A stretch of DNA of 64,000 bases from contig NZ_JAUTAZ010000001.1 in assembly GCF_030818905.1 (NCBI RefSeq), positions 186,001-250,000 on the forward strand, read 5' to 3'. This stretch comes from Microbacterium sp. SORGH_AS_0888 (GTDB lineage: Bacteria; Actinomycetota; Actinomycetes; Actinomycetales; Microbacteriaceae). Under the pieces are notes generated by a model, which was not told the origin of the DNA, did not search any database, and saw nothing but the letters and a program-made list of their open reading frames with translations. Of this stretch, positions 42,487 through 52,351 are shown piece after piece. The position numbers were made by a program, and so were the translations under genes. Within the stretch, counting starts at the first letter, position 1. The number at the start of each line of letters is the position of its first letter.

Positions 42487-43260
42487 ATGACCGACCCGAC
42501 CCGCGGGGTGCTGTATCCCGAGCGCCTGCCGCGGTTCACGCGGGTCTTTCCCGCGCCCGAGGCTGCTGCTCTCGTCGCCTGGTACTGGGTGCCCGAGTGG
42601 GAGCTGCCCGACGGCGTCGTGTCGCGCCAGCCGGTCCTGGGATATCCGGCGGCCAACCTGGTGGTCGAGCCCGCCGGTGTCACGCTCTGGGGGCCGACGA
42701 CGCGCGCGACGGAACGGGTGCTGACCGGGACCGGATGGGCGGTCGGCGCCCTCTTGCGCCCCGCGGCGCTCATGGCGCTCAGCGCGACGCCCGCCGACCT
42801 GGTCGACACGTTCACGACGGTCTACGAACCCGGATTGGCGGCGGACGTCTCCGCCGCGCTCACCCACGGCGCGGATGAGGCATCCGCCCGTCTGGGGGAG
42901 TGGCTGATCCGGCGTGTCGGACCGCCGAGCGTCGAGGCGCTCCTGGCCGGGGAGATGGTCGACCTGCTGCTCGGCGACTCGCGCGTCGCGCGGCTCGAGG
43001 ACGCCGCGGCGCGCCTCGCGGTGTCCGTGCGCACCCTGCAACGGCTCACGCACCGGGCGGTGGGTCTGTCTCCGGCGGCGATCATCCGCCGTCGACGGCT
43101 GCAGGAGGCGGCGCAGCGGGTGCGCACCGAGCCCCACATCCCGCTCGCCGAGATCGCGATCGATGCCGGTTACGCCGACCAGGCGCATCTGGCTGCGGAC
43201 TTCCGCGCCGTGCTCGGGTTCACCGCCTCCGCCCACCGCGCCGCGTCCGGCGACACCTGA
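42487..43260 (+). CDS. AraC-family transcriptional regulator
   Basis: 257 residues. N-terminal sensor half with no named domain (starts VLYPERLPRFTRVFPAPEAA), C-terminal AraC double helix-turn-helix from about residue 160: RLEDAAARLAVSVRTLQRLT and LAEIAIDAGYADQAHLAADF, the latter the typical second HTH. Divergent from the VOC gene, which is the most likely target. Convergent with the XRE regulator, six bases between stops. Confidence 0.9.
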   Translation: MTDPTRGVLYPERLPRFTRVFPAPEAAALVAWYWVPEWELPDGVVSRQPVLGYPAANLVVEPAGVTLWGPTTRATERVLTGTGWAVGALLRPAALMALSATPADLVDTFTTVYEPGLAADVSAALTHGADEASARLGEWLIRRVGPPSVEALLAGEMVDLLLGDSRVARLEDAAARLAVSVRTLQRLTHRAVGLSPAAIIRRRRLQEAAQRVRTEPHIPLAEIAIDAGYADQAHLAADFRAVLGFTASAHRAASGDT

Positions 43261-43266
43261 CGACGC

Positions 43267-44172
43267 TCAGCCCGCGAGGGCGGCGGAGTCCGCGGCGAGC
43301 GCGCCCGCGTCCACCACGGGGGCGTCCGACTCGACGACGGGCTCGTCGGCGTGCGAGGCGGCGAGGAGCTCGAGGGCTCGCGCCGTCTCGGCGTCGGCGG
43401 GGGCGAACAGCACCAGCCGGGAGAACAGGGACTCCTCGAGCCAGAGACTCGTCGTCTCCAGCCGCAGCGGCCCGAACAGGGGGTGGACGAGCTGTTTGAC
43501 CGAGTTCGGCTCGCCGCCCACGTCGCCCCGGAGCCAGAGCTCACGGAAGACCGGCGATCTCGCGTCGAGCTCGGCGATGAACCGCTGCCAGCCGGGCTCG
43601 TCGTGGTGGTGCCCGTAGGCCGCGCGCAGTCGCGCGACGATGCGCTCCTGCGCGTTCCGCAGGTCGACGTGCGCGCTCTGCCACTGCGGATCGGTGAAGA
43701 TCCGCACGGCGCAGTTGCGGTCCTCGGGCGGATGGCGGTCGAGATCGCCGAACAGGAACCGGTAGCTCCGGTTGTAGGCGCGGATGTCGAAACGCGCTGT
43801 CTGGACCGCGGCCGGGGAGGGCATCAGCCGGGCGAGCAGCGCGAGGTGCGGCTGCGAGACGCAGGCGTGCCGGTCGCGATCCGGTGCCGGCGCCCCGGCG
43901 AGGACGAACAGGTGCTCGCGCTCGTCGTCGTTCATCCGCAGCGCCCGCGCGATGGCGCCGAGGACCTGGGGGGAGGCGGCGATCGGCCGTCCCTGCTCCA
44001 GCCACGTGTACCAGGTGAGCCCTACGCCCGCGAGCTGCGCGACCTCCTCGCGGCGCAGCCCCGCGACCCGTCGTCGCGTGCCGGCGGGCAGCCCGACATC
44101 CGCCGGACGCAGTCGCGCTCGGCGTGTCCGGAGGAAGGCGGCGAACTCGTCGCGTTGTCCGGCTGCGGCCAT
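43267..44172 (-). CDS. XRE-family regulator with MmyB-like ligand-binding domain
   Basis: 301 residues. Helix-turn-helix at about residues 12-85 (REEVAQLAGVGLTWYTWLEQ is the recognition part), followed by the MmyB-like C-terminal domain common in Actinomycetota, which binds fatty-acid-like ligands. Shine-Dalgarno AAAGGAG seven bases upstream. Divergent from an MFS exporter; two identical 14-bp palindromes lie between the genes, so it is the likely local repressor of the exporter. Confidence 0.9.
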   Translation of the reverse strand: MAAAGQRDEFAAFLRTRRARLRPADVGLPAGTRRRVAGLRREEVAQLAGVGLTWYTWLEQGRPIAASPQVLGAIARALRMNDDEREHLFVLAGAPAPDRDRHACVSQPHLALLARLMPSPAAVQTARFDIRAYNRSYRFLFGDLDRHPPEDRNCAVRIFTDPQWQSAHVDLRNAQERIVARLRAAYGHHHDEPGWQRFIAELDARSPVFRELWLRGDVGGEPNSVKQLVHPLFGPLRLETTSLWLEESLFSRLVLFAPADAETARALELLAASHADEPVVESDAPVVDAGALAADSAALAG

Positions 44173-44240
44173 CCCGGGCTCCTTTCCTGCTCGTGCGAGC
44201 GTAGCCGCGCTCCCGCGCGCGCGGGAGGTGACAGGGGAGT

Positions 44241-44280
44241 GCTCCTGGTACCAGGATAAACACGCTCCTGGTACCAGGAT
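44241..44280. promoter_or_regulatory. Twin palindromic operator between XRE regulator and MFS exporter
   Basis: The 17-mer GCTCCTGGTACCAGGAT occurs twice (44241-44257, 44264-44280), each containing the perfect 14-bp palindrome TCCTGGTACCAGGA, centres 23 bases apart. The second copy ends 23 bases before the exporter ATG. Confidence 0.75.
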
Positions 44281-44303
44281 GACGCGGCCTCCATCGTGGT
44301 GTC

Positions 44304-45773
44304 ATGACCTCGACCTCGCCGATCGTCGCGCCCGCTGTGCCGGTCCCTCTCCCCACCGCCGTGCCGATCGGCCGCTACATGGGGCTGCTGCTGGCGCCCG
44401 GCATGGGAACCTACGCGTTCAACGCCGTCGCGGTCACGATGCCCCAGGTCCGGCAGGACCTGGGGGCGTCGGAGGTCCAGCTCGAGCTCGTCGTGGCCGG
44501 CTACGGCATCCCGTTCGCCGTGTTCCTGATCCTCGGCGGACGTCTCGGCGACCGGTTCGGGCGGCATCTGCTCTTCACGATCGGGGTGATCGGGTTCCTC
44601 CTCTCAGCGCTGGCGTGCGCCGTGGCTCCGACGATCGAGGCGCTCATCCTCGCTCGCGTCGCCCAGGGGCTCGCGGCGGCATTGTGCACCCCGCAGGTGC
44701 TGGCCACGATCCAGGCGACCTCTGCCGGCCCGGCGCGGGTCCGCGCGATCGCGGCGTTCGGCGCGAGCGGCGGCATCGGCGCCGCGCTCGGCCAGGTGCT
44801 CGGCGGTGCACTGGCCGGGGCCACGGTGGGCGGAGCCGCCGGATGGCGCGTGACCTACCTGGTGATCGTCGTGATCGCGATCGTCTCGGTCGTGTGGGCT
44901 CGCCGCAGCCCGCGGAGCAGGGCGCACGAGCGGGTCGCGATCGATCTCGTCGGGGCTCTGGGCCTGGCGGTCGGGGTGTTCCTCGTGGTGTCGGCTCTCA
45001 CCGTCGCACCGGCCGTCGGCTGGTCGTGGCCGGTGTTCGCGGCGATGGCGGTGGGGGCGGCGGCCCTCGGCGCACTGTGGGCGCACCAGAGCCGCATCGA
45101 GCGCTCCGGTCGTGTGCCGCTCCTGCCCCCGAGTGTGCTGCGCCTGCGTCCCCTGCAGCTCGGTCTCCTGTGCGCCGGCCTCTTCTTCGCGGGATACTCG
45201 GCCATCCTCTACGTCTTCCCGCGGGCCCTGGAAGGCGGCCTGGGGGCGACCCCTCTCGTTGCGGGTCTGGCGCTGCTGCCGTTCGCGATCGTCTTCGCCG
45301 TGACGTCGCTGCTGCTCGGCCCCATCCAGCGCAGGCTCGGCGAGGCGACGCTCGCCTGGGGCGTCGGACTGCAGATCGTGGCGCTCGCGGCGATGGGCGC
45401 GACCGCGGTCCTCGCCTGGGGGCCCGGGCTCGTCCTGTGGCTGCAGCCGGCGCTGCTGGTGCTCGGGGCGGGGCAGGCCATGATCTTCTCGCCGCTGACG
45501 CAGTCGGTGGTGCGGGAGGTGCCGGTCGAGGCGGCAGGGCTGTCGGGCGGCATGTTCGGCACGGTGCAGCAGCTCGGGCTGTCGCTCGGTGTCGTGGTGA
45601 TCGGCGGGGCCACGACCGCGGTCGGGTGGTCGGGGCGCGCGGAGCTGCTCGCCGGCACGGGCTTCGACATCGTGGCCGCCGTCGCCGTGCTCCTGCTCGC
45701 CGTCCCGCTGATCCTGCGACGCGCCCGTGCCGATCGCGCGCCCGGCCGTGTGCCGGACGCCGGCGCTCACTAG
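44304..45773 (+). CDS. MFS drug exporter (DHA2/EmrB-like)
   Basis: 489 residues with about 14 membrane helices. Loop 2-3 motif A is GGRLGDRFGRHLLF (about residues 72-85) and motif C-like glycine helix GASGGIGAALGQVLGG marks antiporters. Such proteins export drugs or dyes against protons. Divergent from the XRE regulator, with a twin operator between. The substrate cannot be told. Its stop codon overlaps the TAGACT -10 candidate of eno. Confidence 0.9.
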   Translation: MTSTSPIVAPAVPVPLPTAVPIGRYMGLLLAPGMGTYAFNAVAVTMPQVRQDLGASEVQLELVVAGYGIPFAVFLILGGRLGDRFGRHLLFTIGVIGFLLSALACAVAPTIEALILARVAQGLAAALCTPQVLATIQATSAGPARVRAIAAFGASGGIGAALGQVLGGALAGATVGGAAGWRVTYLVIVVIAIVSVVWARRSPRSRAHERVAIDLVGALGLAVGVFLVVSALTVAPAVGWSWPVFAAMAVGAAALGALWAHQSRIERSGRVPLLPPSVLRLRPLQLGLLCAGLFFAGYSAILYVFPRALEGGLGATPLVAGLALLPFAIVFAVTSLLLGPIQRRLGEATLAWGVGLQIVALAAMGATAVLAWGPGLVLWLQPALLVLGAGQAMIFSPLTQSVVREVPVEAAGLSGGMFGTVQQLGLSLGVVVIGGATTAVGWSGRAELLAGTGFDIVAAVAVLLLAVPLILRRARADRAPGRVPDAGAH

Positions 45774-45776
45774 ACT
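45771..45776 (+). promoter_or_regulatory. Candidate -10 for eno
   Basis: TAGACT, beginning on the exporter stop codon, 57 bases before the eno start; no good -35. Confidence 0.4.
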
Positions 45777-45832
45777 CGGGTGCGGACCGACGAAGCTCCG
45801 AGAACCGACCTCCCCACCCCAAGGAGTCCTAA

Positions 45833-47113
<1,281 letters not shown>

Positions 47114-47620
47114 GTGCGCACCGAGCACGAGAGGAAGGGGGAGTCGTTGTCCGAGAACGCGGCTCCCCCTTCCCGTGCCCGCCGCCGCGTCGATGTCCGC
47201 GAGTGGCTCGGCGGCATGCGGCTGTCCGGGTTCATGATCATCATGCTCGGGCTCGTGGTGCTCGCGGTGCTCGTGCTCGTCCCGACGATCGGCACCTATG
47301 TCGGGCAGCGGCAGCGCATCGCGGCCCTCGAGCACTCCGTCCAGGTCACGCAGCAGGAGATCGCCGACCTCCAGCAGCAGGACGATCGCTGGCGCGACCC
47401 CGCCTACGTCACGACGCAGGCCAGGGAGCGGCTGTACTACGTGCTGCCGGGCGAGGTCGTCTACCTCGTGGACAACGACCTGCCGGCCTCGGCCCAGCCG
47501 CAGGAGGAGGCGCCGGTGAGCGACCAGGTGCAGCAGACGCGCACCGACTGGATGTCGCAGCTCGTGCGCTCGGTCGCGGCCGCCGGAGCCGCACGCACCG
47601 CGACCGGTCCGACCGGCTGA
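47114..47620 (+). CDS. FtsB/DivIC-like septum formation initiator protein
   Basis: 168 residues. Basic cytoplasmic N-terminus, one membrane helix (SGFMIIMLGLVVLAVLVLVP, about residues 38-57), then a coiled coil (QRQRIAALEHSVQVTQQEIADLQQ, split) and the DPAYVTTQARERLYYVLPGE motif conserved in FtsB/DivIC proteins, which join the FtsQ-FtsL complex of the divisome. Start is GTG next to the eno stop; a TTG at 47147 with a stronger GGGGGAG just before it is an equal candidate and removes 11 residues. The eno-ftsB order is conserved in bacteria. Confidence 0.9.
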   Translation: MRTEHERKGESLSENAAPPSRARRRVDVREWLGGMRLSGFMIIMLGLVVLAVLVLVPTIGTYVGQRQRIAALEHSVQVTQQEIADLQQQDDRWRDPAYVTTQARERLYYVLPGEVVYLVDNDLPASAQPQEEAPVSDQVQQTRTDWMSQLVRSVAAAGAARTATGPTG

Positions 47621-47644
47621 GCCCGGGTCCTGCGCGGCTCCGGG

Positions 47645-47650
47645 TAGCCT
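47645..47650 (+). promoter_or_regulatory. Candidate -10 of leaderless DUF501 transcript
   Basis: TAGCCT six bases before GTG 47657; it decides for this start over GTG 47651. Confidence 0.45.
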
Positions 47651-47656
47651 GTGGGG

Positions 47657-48187
47657 GTGACGACGCCCCCCTTCGCCCCGGTCACCGAGCGTGAGCTGAC
47701 GGTTCTGCGCGCCCAGCTCGGCCGGCCCGCGCGCGGCGTCGTCGGGATCGCCGCGCGGTGCGTGTGCGGCAACCCGACGGTGGTCGCGACATCCCCGCGG
47801 CTGGATGACGGCACCCCGTTCCCGACGTTCTACTACCTCACGCACCCGGCCGCGACAGCCGCGATGTCGCGGCTCGAGGCGGATCACGTCATGCCCGAGC
47901 TCGCCGCGCTGCTCGACGAGCCCGACATCCGGGCGGCCTACGACGCCGCGCACCGCGCCTACCTGCGCGATCGTGCGGTCTACGGCGAGGTCGACGAGAT
48001 CGCCGGGATCTCGGCCGGCGGCATGCCGACGCGGGTGAAGTGCCTGCACGCGCTCGGCGGACACGCCCTCGCGGCGGGCCCCGGCGTGAATCCGATCGGC
48101 GACGCCGCACTCGCGCGGTCCGAGTGGTCTCCGTCGCGGTGCGTCTGCGACGAGCCCGGCGCCGCCGTCGAGGCGGAGGCCCCGTGA
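47657..48187 (+). CDS. DUF501 domain protein
   Basis: 176 residues covering the full DUF501 family: ARCVCGNPTVVATSPRLDDG, FPTFYYLTHPAAT, SAGGMPTRVKCLHALGGHAL and a C-terminal CxC pair. Conserved cysteines (CVCG, RVKCLH, RCVCDE) suggest metal binding. Function unknown; the gene nearly always sits after eno-ftsB in Actinomycetota. Stop overlaps the GTG start of the S8 protease. Confidence 0.92.
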   Translation: MTTPPFAPVTERELTVLRAQLGRPARGVVGIAARCVCGNPTVVATSPRLDDGTPFPTFYYLTHPAATAAMSRLEADHVMPELAALLDEPDIRAAYDAAHRAYLRDRAVYGEVDEIAGISAGGMPTRVKCLHALGGHALAAGPGVNPIGDAALARSEWSPSRCVCDEPGAAVEAEAP

Positions 48188-49470
48188 TCCAGCGCCTGCG
48201 CCTCGTCTCGGCGCTGGTGCTGGTGCTCGCCCTGGCGGCACCGGCGACGTCGGCCGCTGCGGCGACGGTTCCGCCGGCGCCCGCTCCGACGCCGACCTCC
48301 TCGCGCGGCCAGGAGTACTGGCTCGACGGCTACGGCATCACGACGGCATGGCAGACGACCCGCGGCGCCGGTGTGCGCATCGCCGTGATCGACACCGGGA
48401 TCGGGCGGGCGCCGGCGTTCGACGGCGCCGTGGCCGCGGGCACGGACGTGTCCGGGGTCGGCGCGCCGGACGGTCGCACCCCGGTGGGTGCGGTCGATGC
48501 GAACCACGGCAGCTGGGTGGCGTCGCTCGCGGCGGCACGGGAGGTCAACGGCGGCATGGTCGGGGTCGCGCCGGAGGCGCAGCTGCTCTCGGTCTCCGTC
48601 GGTTTCGGGGCCACCGCGACCGTGCCCTTCGCCACGCAGATCGCCGACGCCATCCGCTGGTCCGTCGATCAGGGCGCGAAGGTCATCAACCTGTCCTTCA
48701 CGACCAACACGCTCGACTGGGATCCGAGCTGGGACGACGCGTTCCTCTACGCCTTCGACCATGACGTCGTCGTGGTCGTCGCGGCGGGCAACCGCGGCAG
48801 CGGCACGAACCGGGTGGGGGCGCCGGCGACGATCCCCGGCGTGCTCACGGTGGGCGGCGTCGACCCGCAGGGACGAGCGAGCCTCGAGGCCTCCACGCAG
48901 GGGATCACGATCGGGCTCGCCGCCCCGAGCGAGAAGCTGCTGGGGGTGTCCGCGGACGGACAGACCGTCACGTGGAACGGGACGAGCGGCGCCGCGCCGA
49001 TCGTGGCCGGCATCGCCGCGCTCGTGCGGGCGGCGCATCCGGAGCTCGATGCCGCGAACGTCATCAATCGCCTCATCCGCACCGCCCGCCCGCCCGCGGG
49101 CGTGTCGAACCTGCCCGACGCGCTGTACGGATACGGTCTGGTGGATGCCGCCGCCGCTGTATCGCGCGACGTCCCGACCGTGAGCGCGAACCCGATGGGC
49201 GACCTCCGGGAATGGATCCGCATCCACCGCCGGGCGTCCGGGGCGACCTCGCAGACGCCCTCCGCCTCGCCGGTTCAGATCCCCCCGCTGCCGGAGGCGG
49301 ATCCGCCGTCGACGGCGGCCTCTCCGCTGCTTCCGACGCAGATGACCCTTTTATACGGCTCGCTTCCGCTTCTGGCGTTCACGGTCGCCGCTATACTGGT
49401 CTCACTCGGCGTCACTGCTGCTGTCCGACGTGTCCGATCGGCGCGCGTTTCCCGCGTACCACGCCGTTGA
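48184..49470 (+). CDS. S8 (subtilisin/mycosin-like) membrane-anchored serine protease
   Basis: 428 residues. Signal peptide to about residue 27, Pro-rich linker, subtilase domain with triad Asp70 (IAVIDTGIG), His108 (ANHGSWVA) and Ser268 (NGTSGAAP), then a Pro-rich stalk and a C-terminal membrane helix at about 389-413 with a basic cytoplasmic tail. This is mycosin topology, as in type VII secretion, but no ESX genes are near; it is part of the eno-ftsB-DUF501 row. GTG start overlaps the DUF501 stop. Confidence 0.92.
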   Translation: MIQRLRLVSALVLVLALAAPATSAAAATVPPAPAPTPTSSRGQEYWLDGYGITTAWQTTRGAGVRIAVIDTGIGRAPAFDGAVAAGTDVSGVGAPDGRTPVGAVDANHGSWVASLAAAREVNGGMVGVAPEAQLLSVSVGFGATATVPFATQIADAIRWSVDQGAKVINLSFTTNTLDWDPSWDDAFLYAFDHDVVVVVAAGNRGSGTNRVGAPATIPGVLTVGGVDPQGRASLEASTQGITIGLAAPSEKLLGVSADGQTVTWNGTSGAAPIVAGIAALVRAAHPELDAANVINRLIRTARPPAGVSNLPDALYGYGLVDAAAAVSRDVPTVSANPMGDLREWIRIHRRASGATSQTPSASPVQIPPLPEADPPSTAASPLLPTQMTLLYGSLPLLAFTVAAILVSLGVTAAVRRVRSARVSRVPRR

Positions 49471-49491
49471 TTTCCAGGAGTTCCTCCCACC

Positions 49492-50901
49492 GTGACAAGC
49501 ACCGAGACCACAGCCGTGCCCCGCATTCTCATCGTCGGCGGCGGCTACGCCGGCTTCTACACCGCGTGGAAGCTCGAGAAGCATCTGCGCCGGGGCGAGG
49601 CAGAGGTCACCGTCGTCGACCCCCTGCCCTACATGGCGTACCTGCCCTTCCTCCCCGAGGTCGCGGCCGGCGCCATCGAGCCGCGGCATGCGGTCGTCTC
49701 CACGCGCCGCCACCTGAGCCGCACCCAGGTGGTCGCGGCCAAGGTGACCAAGATCGACCACGCGAACAAGGTCGCGACGATCACGCCGAAGGACGCGCCC
49801 TCGTACGAGTTCGAGTACGACCAGATCGTCGTGACCGCGGGCTCGGTCTCCCGCACCTTCCCGATCCCCGGCATCGCCGACAACGCGATCGGCATGAAGG
49901 CGATCGAGGAGGCCGTGTGGGTGCGCGACAAGCTCATCTCCAACTTCGACCGGGCGGCCTCGATTCCCCCGGGCCCCGAGCGTGAGCGGCTGCTGACGGT
50001 CGTCGTGGTGGGCGGTGGCTTCGCCGGCATCGAGACCTTCGCCGAGCTCCGCTCCTTCGCCTCCGCGCTGCTGCCGAAGTACCCGCAGCTGAGCTTCGAC
50101 GAGACCCACTTCCACCTCATCGAGGCCATGGGGCGGATCATGCCCGAGGTCTCGCTGAAGACGAGCGAATGGGTGCTGAAGGATCTCGCCAAGCGGGGTG
50201 CGTTCGTGCACCTCGACACGCAGGTGACCGGCGCGGTCGACGGCAACGTCGAGCTCTCGACGGGCGAGGTCATCCCTACCGACATCATCGTCTGGACCGC
50301 GGGCGTCATGGCCAACCCGCAGGTCGTGAAGGGCAGCGACCTCCCCTCGGAGGAGCGCGGCCGCATCCGTGCCCAGGCCGACCTGCGGGTCGTGGACGCC
50401 GAGGGCAACGTCGTCGAGGGCGCCTGGACGGCGGGTGACGTCGCCGCGGTCCCCGACCTCAGCGGCGGCGGGGTGGGCGGTTTCTGCGTGCCCAACGCGC
50501 AGCACGCCGTGCGTCAGGCCAAGCGCCTGGCGAAGAACATCACGGCGGTCCTGCGCGGCGAGAAGCCCGTCGACTACGTGCACAAGAACCTCGGCGCCGT
50601 CGCGGGCCTGGGCCTGTACAACGGCGTGTTCCAGTCGGGGAACATCGCCCTCAAGGGCTTCCTCGCGTGGTGCGCCCACCGCGGCTACCACGGGCTCGCG
50701 ATGCCGTCGTGGGAGCGCAAGTGGCGTGTGCTGTGGGGATGGTGGAACAACTTCTGGCTCGGTCGCGACATCGTGAGCCTCGAGGCGGTGCAGAACCCGC
50801 GCGGGTTCTTCGAGGAGTTCGCGTCGCGTCCGCGTCCGGCGCAGACGGATGTCGCGCCGGCGGCGACGACGCCGACCGCCCCGGTCGGAGCCGCGAAGTA
50901 G
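49492..50901 (+). CDS. ndh: Type II NADH dehydrogenase (NDH-2)
   Basis: 469 residues. Single-subunit flavoprotein that passes electrons from NADH to quinone at the membrane without pumping protons. FAD fold GGGYAGFYTAWKLEK at residues 16-30, NADH fold VVVGGGFAGIETFAEL, and AGDVAAVPD near the C-terminus. The C-terminal amphipathic segment (GYHGLAMPSWERKW onward) would hold it to the membrane. GTG start. A TATACT at 49392-49397, inside the protease gene, could be its -10. Confidence 0.93.
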   Translation: MTSTETTAVPRILIVGGGYAGFYTAWKLEKHLRRGEAEVTVVDPLPYMAYLPFLPEVAAGAIEPRHAVVSTRRHLSRTQVVAAKVTKIDHANKVATITPKDAPSYEFEYDQIVVTAGSVSRTFPIPGIADNAIGMKAIEEAVWVRDKLISNFDRAASIPPGPERERLLTVVVVGGGFAGIETFAELRSFASALLPKYPQLSFDETHFHLIEAMGRIMPEVSLKTSEWVLKDLAKRGAFVHLDTQVTGAVDGNVELSTGEVIPTDIIVWTAGVMANPQVVKGSDLPSEERGRIRAQADLRVVDAEGNVVEGAWTAGDVAAVPDLSGGGVGGFCVPNAQHAVRQAKRLAKNITAVLRGEKPVDYVHKNLGAVAGLGLYNGVFQSGNIALKGFLAWCAHRGYHGLAMPSWERKWRVLWGWWNNFWLGRDIVSLEAVQNPRGFFEEFASRPRPAQTDVAPAATTPTAPVGAAK

Positions 50902-50930
50902 TCTTCCCCGCCGTCTAGGGTGGGGGAGAA

Positions 50931-51003
50931 GCCCCCGTAGCCCAATGGCAGAGGCAGGCGACTTAAAATCGCTTCAGTGTCAGTTCGAGTCTGACCGGGG
51001 GTA
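50931..51003 (+). tRNA. Class-I-shaped tRNA with anticodon UAA (leucine codon UUA)
   Basis: 73 nt. Acceptor GCCCCCG/CGGGGGT (first pair G-U), anticodon stem GGCGA/TCGCT around CTTAAAA (anticodon TAA), variable loop only TCAGT, T-arm GTCAG-TTCGAGT-CTGAC perfect, discriminator A. All stems form, but normal bacterial tRNA-Leu has a long variable arm that is missing here, so aminoacylation identity is uncertain. Confidence 0.85.
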
Positions 51004-51025
51004 CCGGCCCACAGGAGGGACTGCC

Positions 51026-51562
51026 GTGCCAGCATCCGCGCCGCTGCCGGTGGATCCGATCGCCGAGGCGAAGCGCCAGTGGCTCGTCCACGGGTGGCAC
51101 GATGCGGCCACGGGGATGGCTGCGGTGACCTCGATCATGCGTGCGCAGCAGATCGTGCTCTCGCAGGTGGAGTCCGTGCTTCGGCCCTTCTCGCTCTCGT
51201 TCGCGCGGTTCGAGCTGCTGCGCCTGCTCGGCTTCACGCGCGGCGGTGAGCTGCCGATGTCGAGTGCGGTCGCCCGGCTGCAGGTGCATCCCACGAGCGT
51301 GACGAAGACCGTGGACCGGCTGGTGCGCGACGGCATGGTGGAACGCGCGGCCCACCCGACCGACGGGCGGGCGACGATGCTCACGCTGACCCCGCGGGGG
51401 AGCGAGGTCGTCGAGCAGGCGACCGCCGCGCTCAACGCGCAGGTCTTCGCCCGCCCGACCCTGGCCGGCGAAGACCTCTCCGCGCTGGTGGGGATCCTTG
51501 CGCGGATGCGCCGGAACGTGGGCGACTTCCGCGATCCGGATCCGCTGCCCGATCCGCTGTGA
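51026..51562 (+). CDS. MarR-family transcriptional regulator
   Basis: 178 residues. Winged helix with MSSAVARLQVHPTSVTKTVD (recognition helix) and RAAHPTDGRATML (wing). GTG start follows AGGAGG eight bases upstream. It lies 22 bases after the tRNA, so it may share its transcript, and is convergent with the enoyl-CoA hydratase that ends the branched-chain catabolic row, which it may control. Ligand unknown. Confidence 0.9.
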   Translation: MPASAPLPVDPIAEAKRQWLVHGWHDAATGMAAVTSIMRAQQIVLSQVESVLRPFSLSFARFELLRLLGFTRGGELPMSSAVARLQVHPTSVTKTVDRLVRDGMVERAAHPTDGRATMLTLTPRGSEVVEQATAALNAQVFARPTLAGEDLSALVGILARMRRNVGDFRDPDPLPDPL

Positions 51563-51574
51563 GCGGGCCGGCCC

Positions 51575-52351
51575 TCACCCGTTCACGAAGCGCGGCGCCC
51601 GCTTCTCGGTGAACGCCGCCATCCCCTCCTTCTGATCGGCCAGGGCGAACGTGGCCTGGATGGCGCGCCGCTCGAACCGGATCCCCTCCGCCAGGGTGGA
51701 CTCGAACGCGACGTTGACCGCCTCCTTCGCGGCGTAGGCGACCGGCAGCGACTTCGACGCGATCACGGCGGCCGCCTCCGTCGCGGTCTCCAGCAGCTGC
51801 GCGGCGGGCACCACTCGGGCGACGAGTCCCGCGCGTTCGGCCTCCTGGGCATCCATGGTGCGCCCGGTGAGGATGAGATCCATCGCCTTGGCCTTGCCGA
51901 CCGCGCGCGTGAGCCGCTGGGTCCCGCCCATGCCGGGCACGACGCCGAGGTTGATCTCGGGCTGACCGAACACGGCGGTGTCCGCCGCGAAGATGATGTC
52001 GCACATCATGGCGAGCTCGCAGCCGCCGCCGAGTGCGTAGCCCGCGACGGCGGCGATCGTCGGGGTGCGCAGCTCGGCGAAGGCCTTCCACCCGCCGAAG
52101 AGCTCGCCCAGGTAGGCGTCGATGTAGTCCAGGTTCGCCATCTCCTTGATGTCGGCGCCCGCGGCGAACGCCCGTTCCGAGCCCGTGACGACGATCGCGC
52201 CGACGCCCCGGTCGTCGTCGAGCTCACGGGCCGCATGCACGACCTCGCGCATGAGGGCGGTGTTGAGGGCGTTCAGCGCCTTCGGCCGGTGCAGGGTGAT
52301 GATCCCCACACGCTCGCGACGTTCGACCAGGATGTTCTCGAGCTCGGTCAT
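51575..52351 (-). CDS. echA: Enoyl-CoA hydratase
   Basis: 258 residues, crotonase fold. Hydrates trans-2-enoyl-CoA. The oxyanion-hole strand [11 protein letters not shown], catalytic [15 protein letters not shown] and [17 protein letters not shown] (second catalytic Glu) are intact. Last gene of a translationally coupled row; its ATG overlaps the stop of mmsB (ATGA). In context it probably hydrates methacrylyl-CoA or tiglyl-CoA. Confidence 0.93.
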   Translation of the reverse strand: MTELENILVERRERVGIITLHRPKALNALNTALMREVVHAARELDDDRGVGAIVVTGSERAFAAGADIKEMANLDYIDAYLGELFGGWKAFAELRTPTIAAVAGYALGGGCELAMMCDIIFAADTAVFGQPEINLGVVPGMGGTQRLTRAVGKAKAMDLILTGRTMDAQEAERAGLVARVVPAAQLLETATEAAAVIASKSLPVAYAAKEAVNVAFESTLAEGIRFERRAIQATFALADQKEGMAAFTEKRAPRFVNG

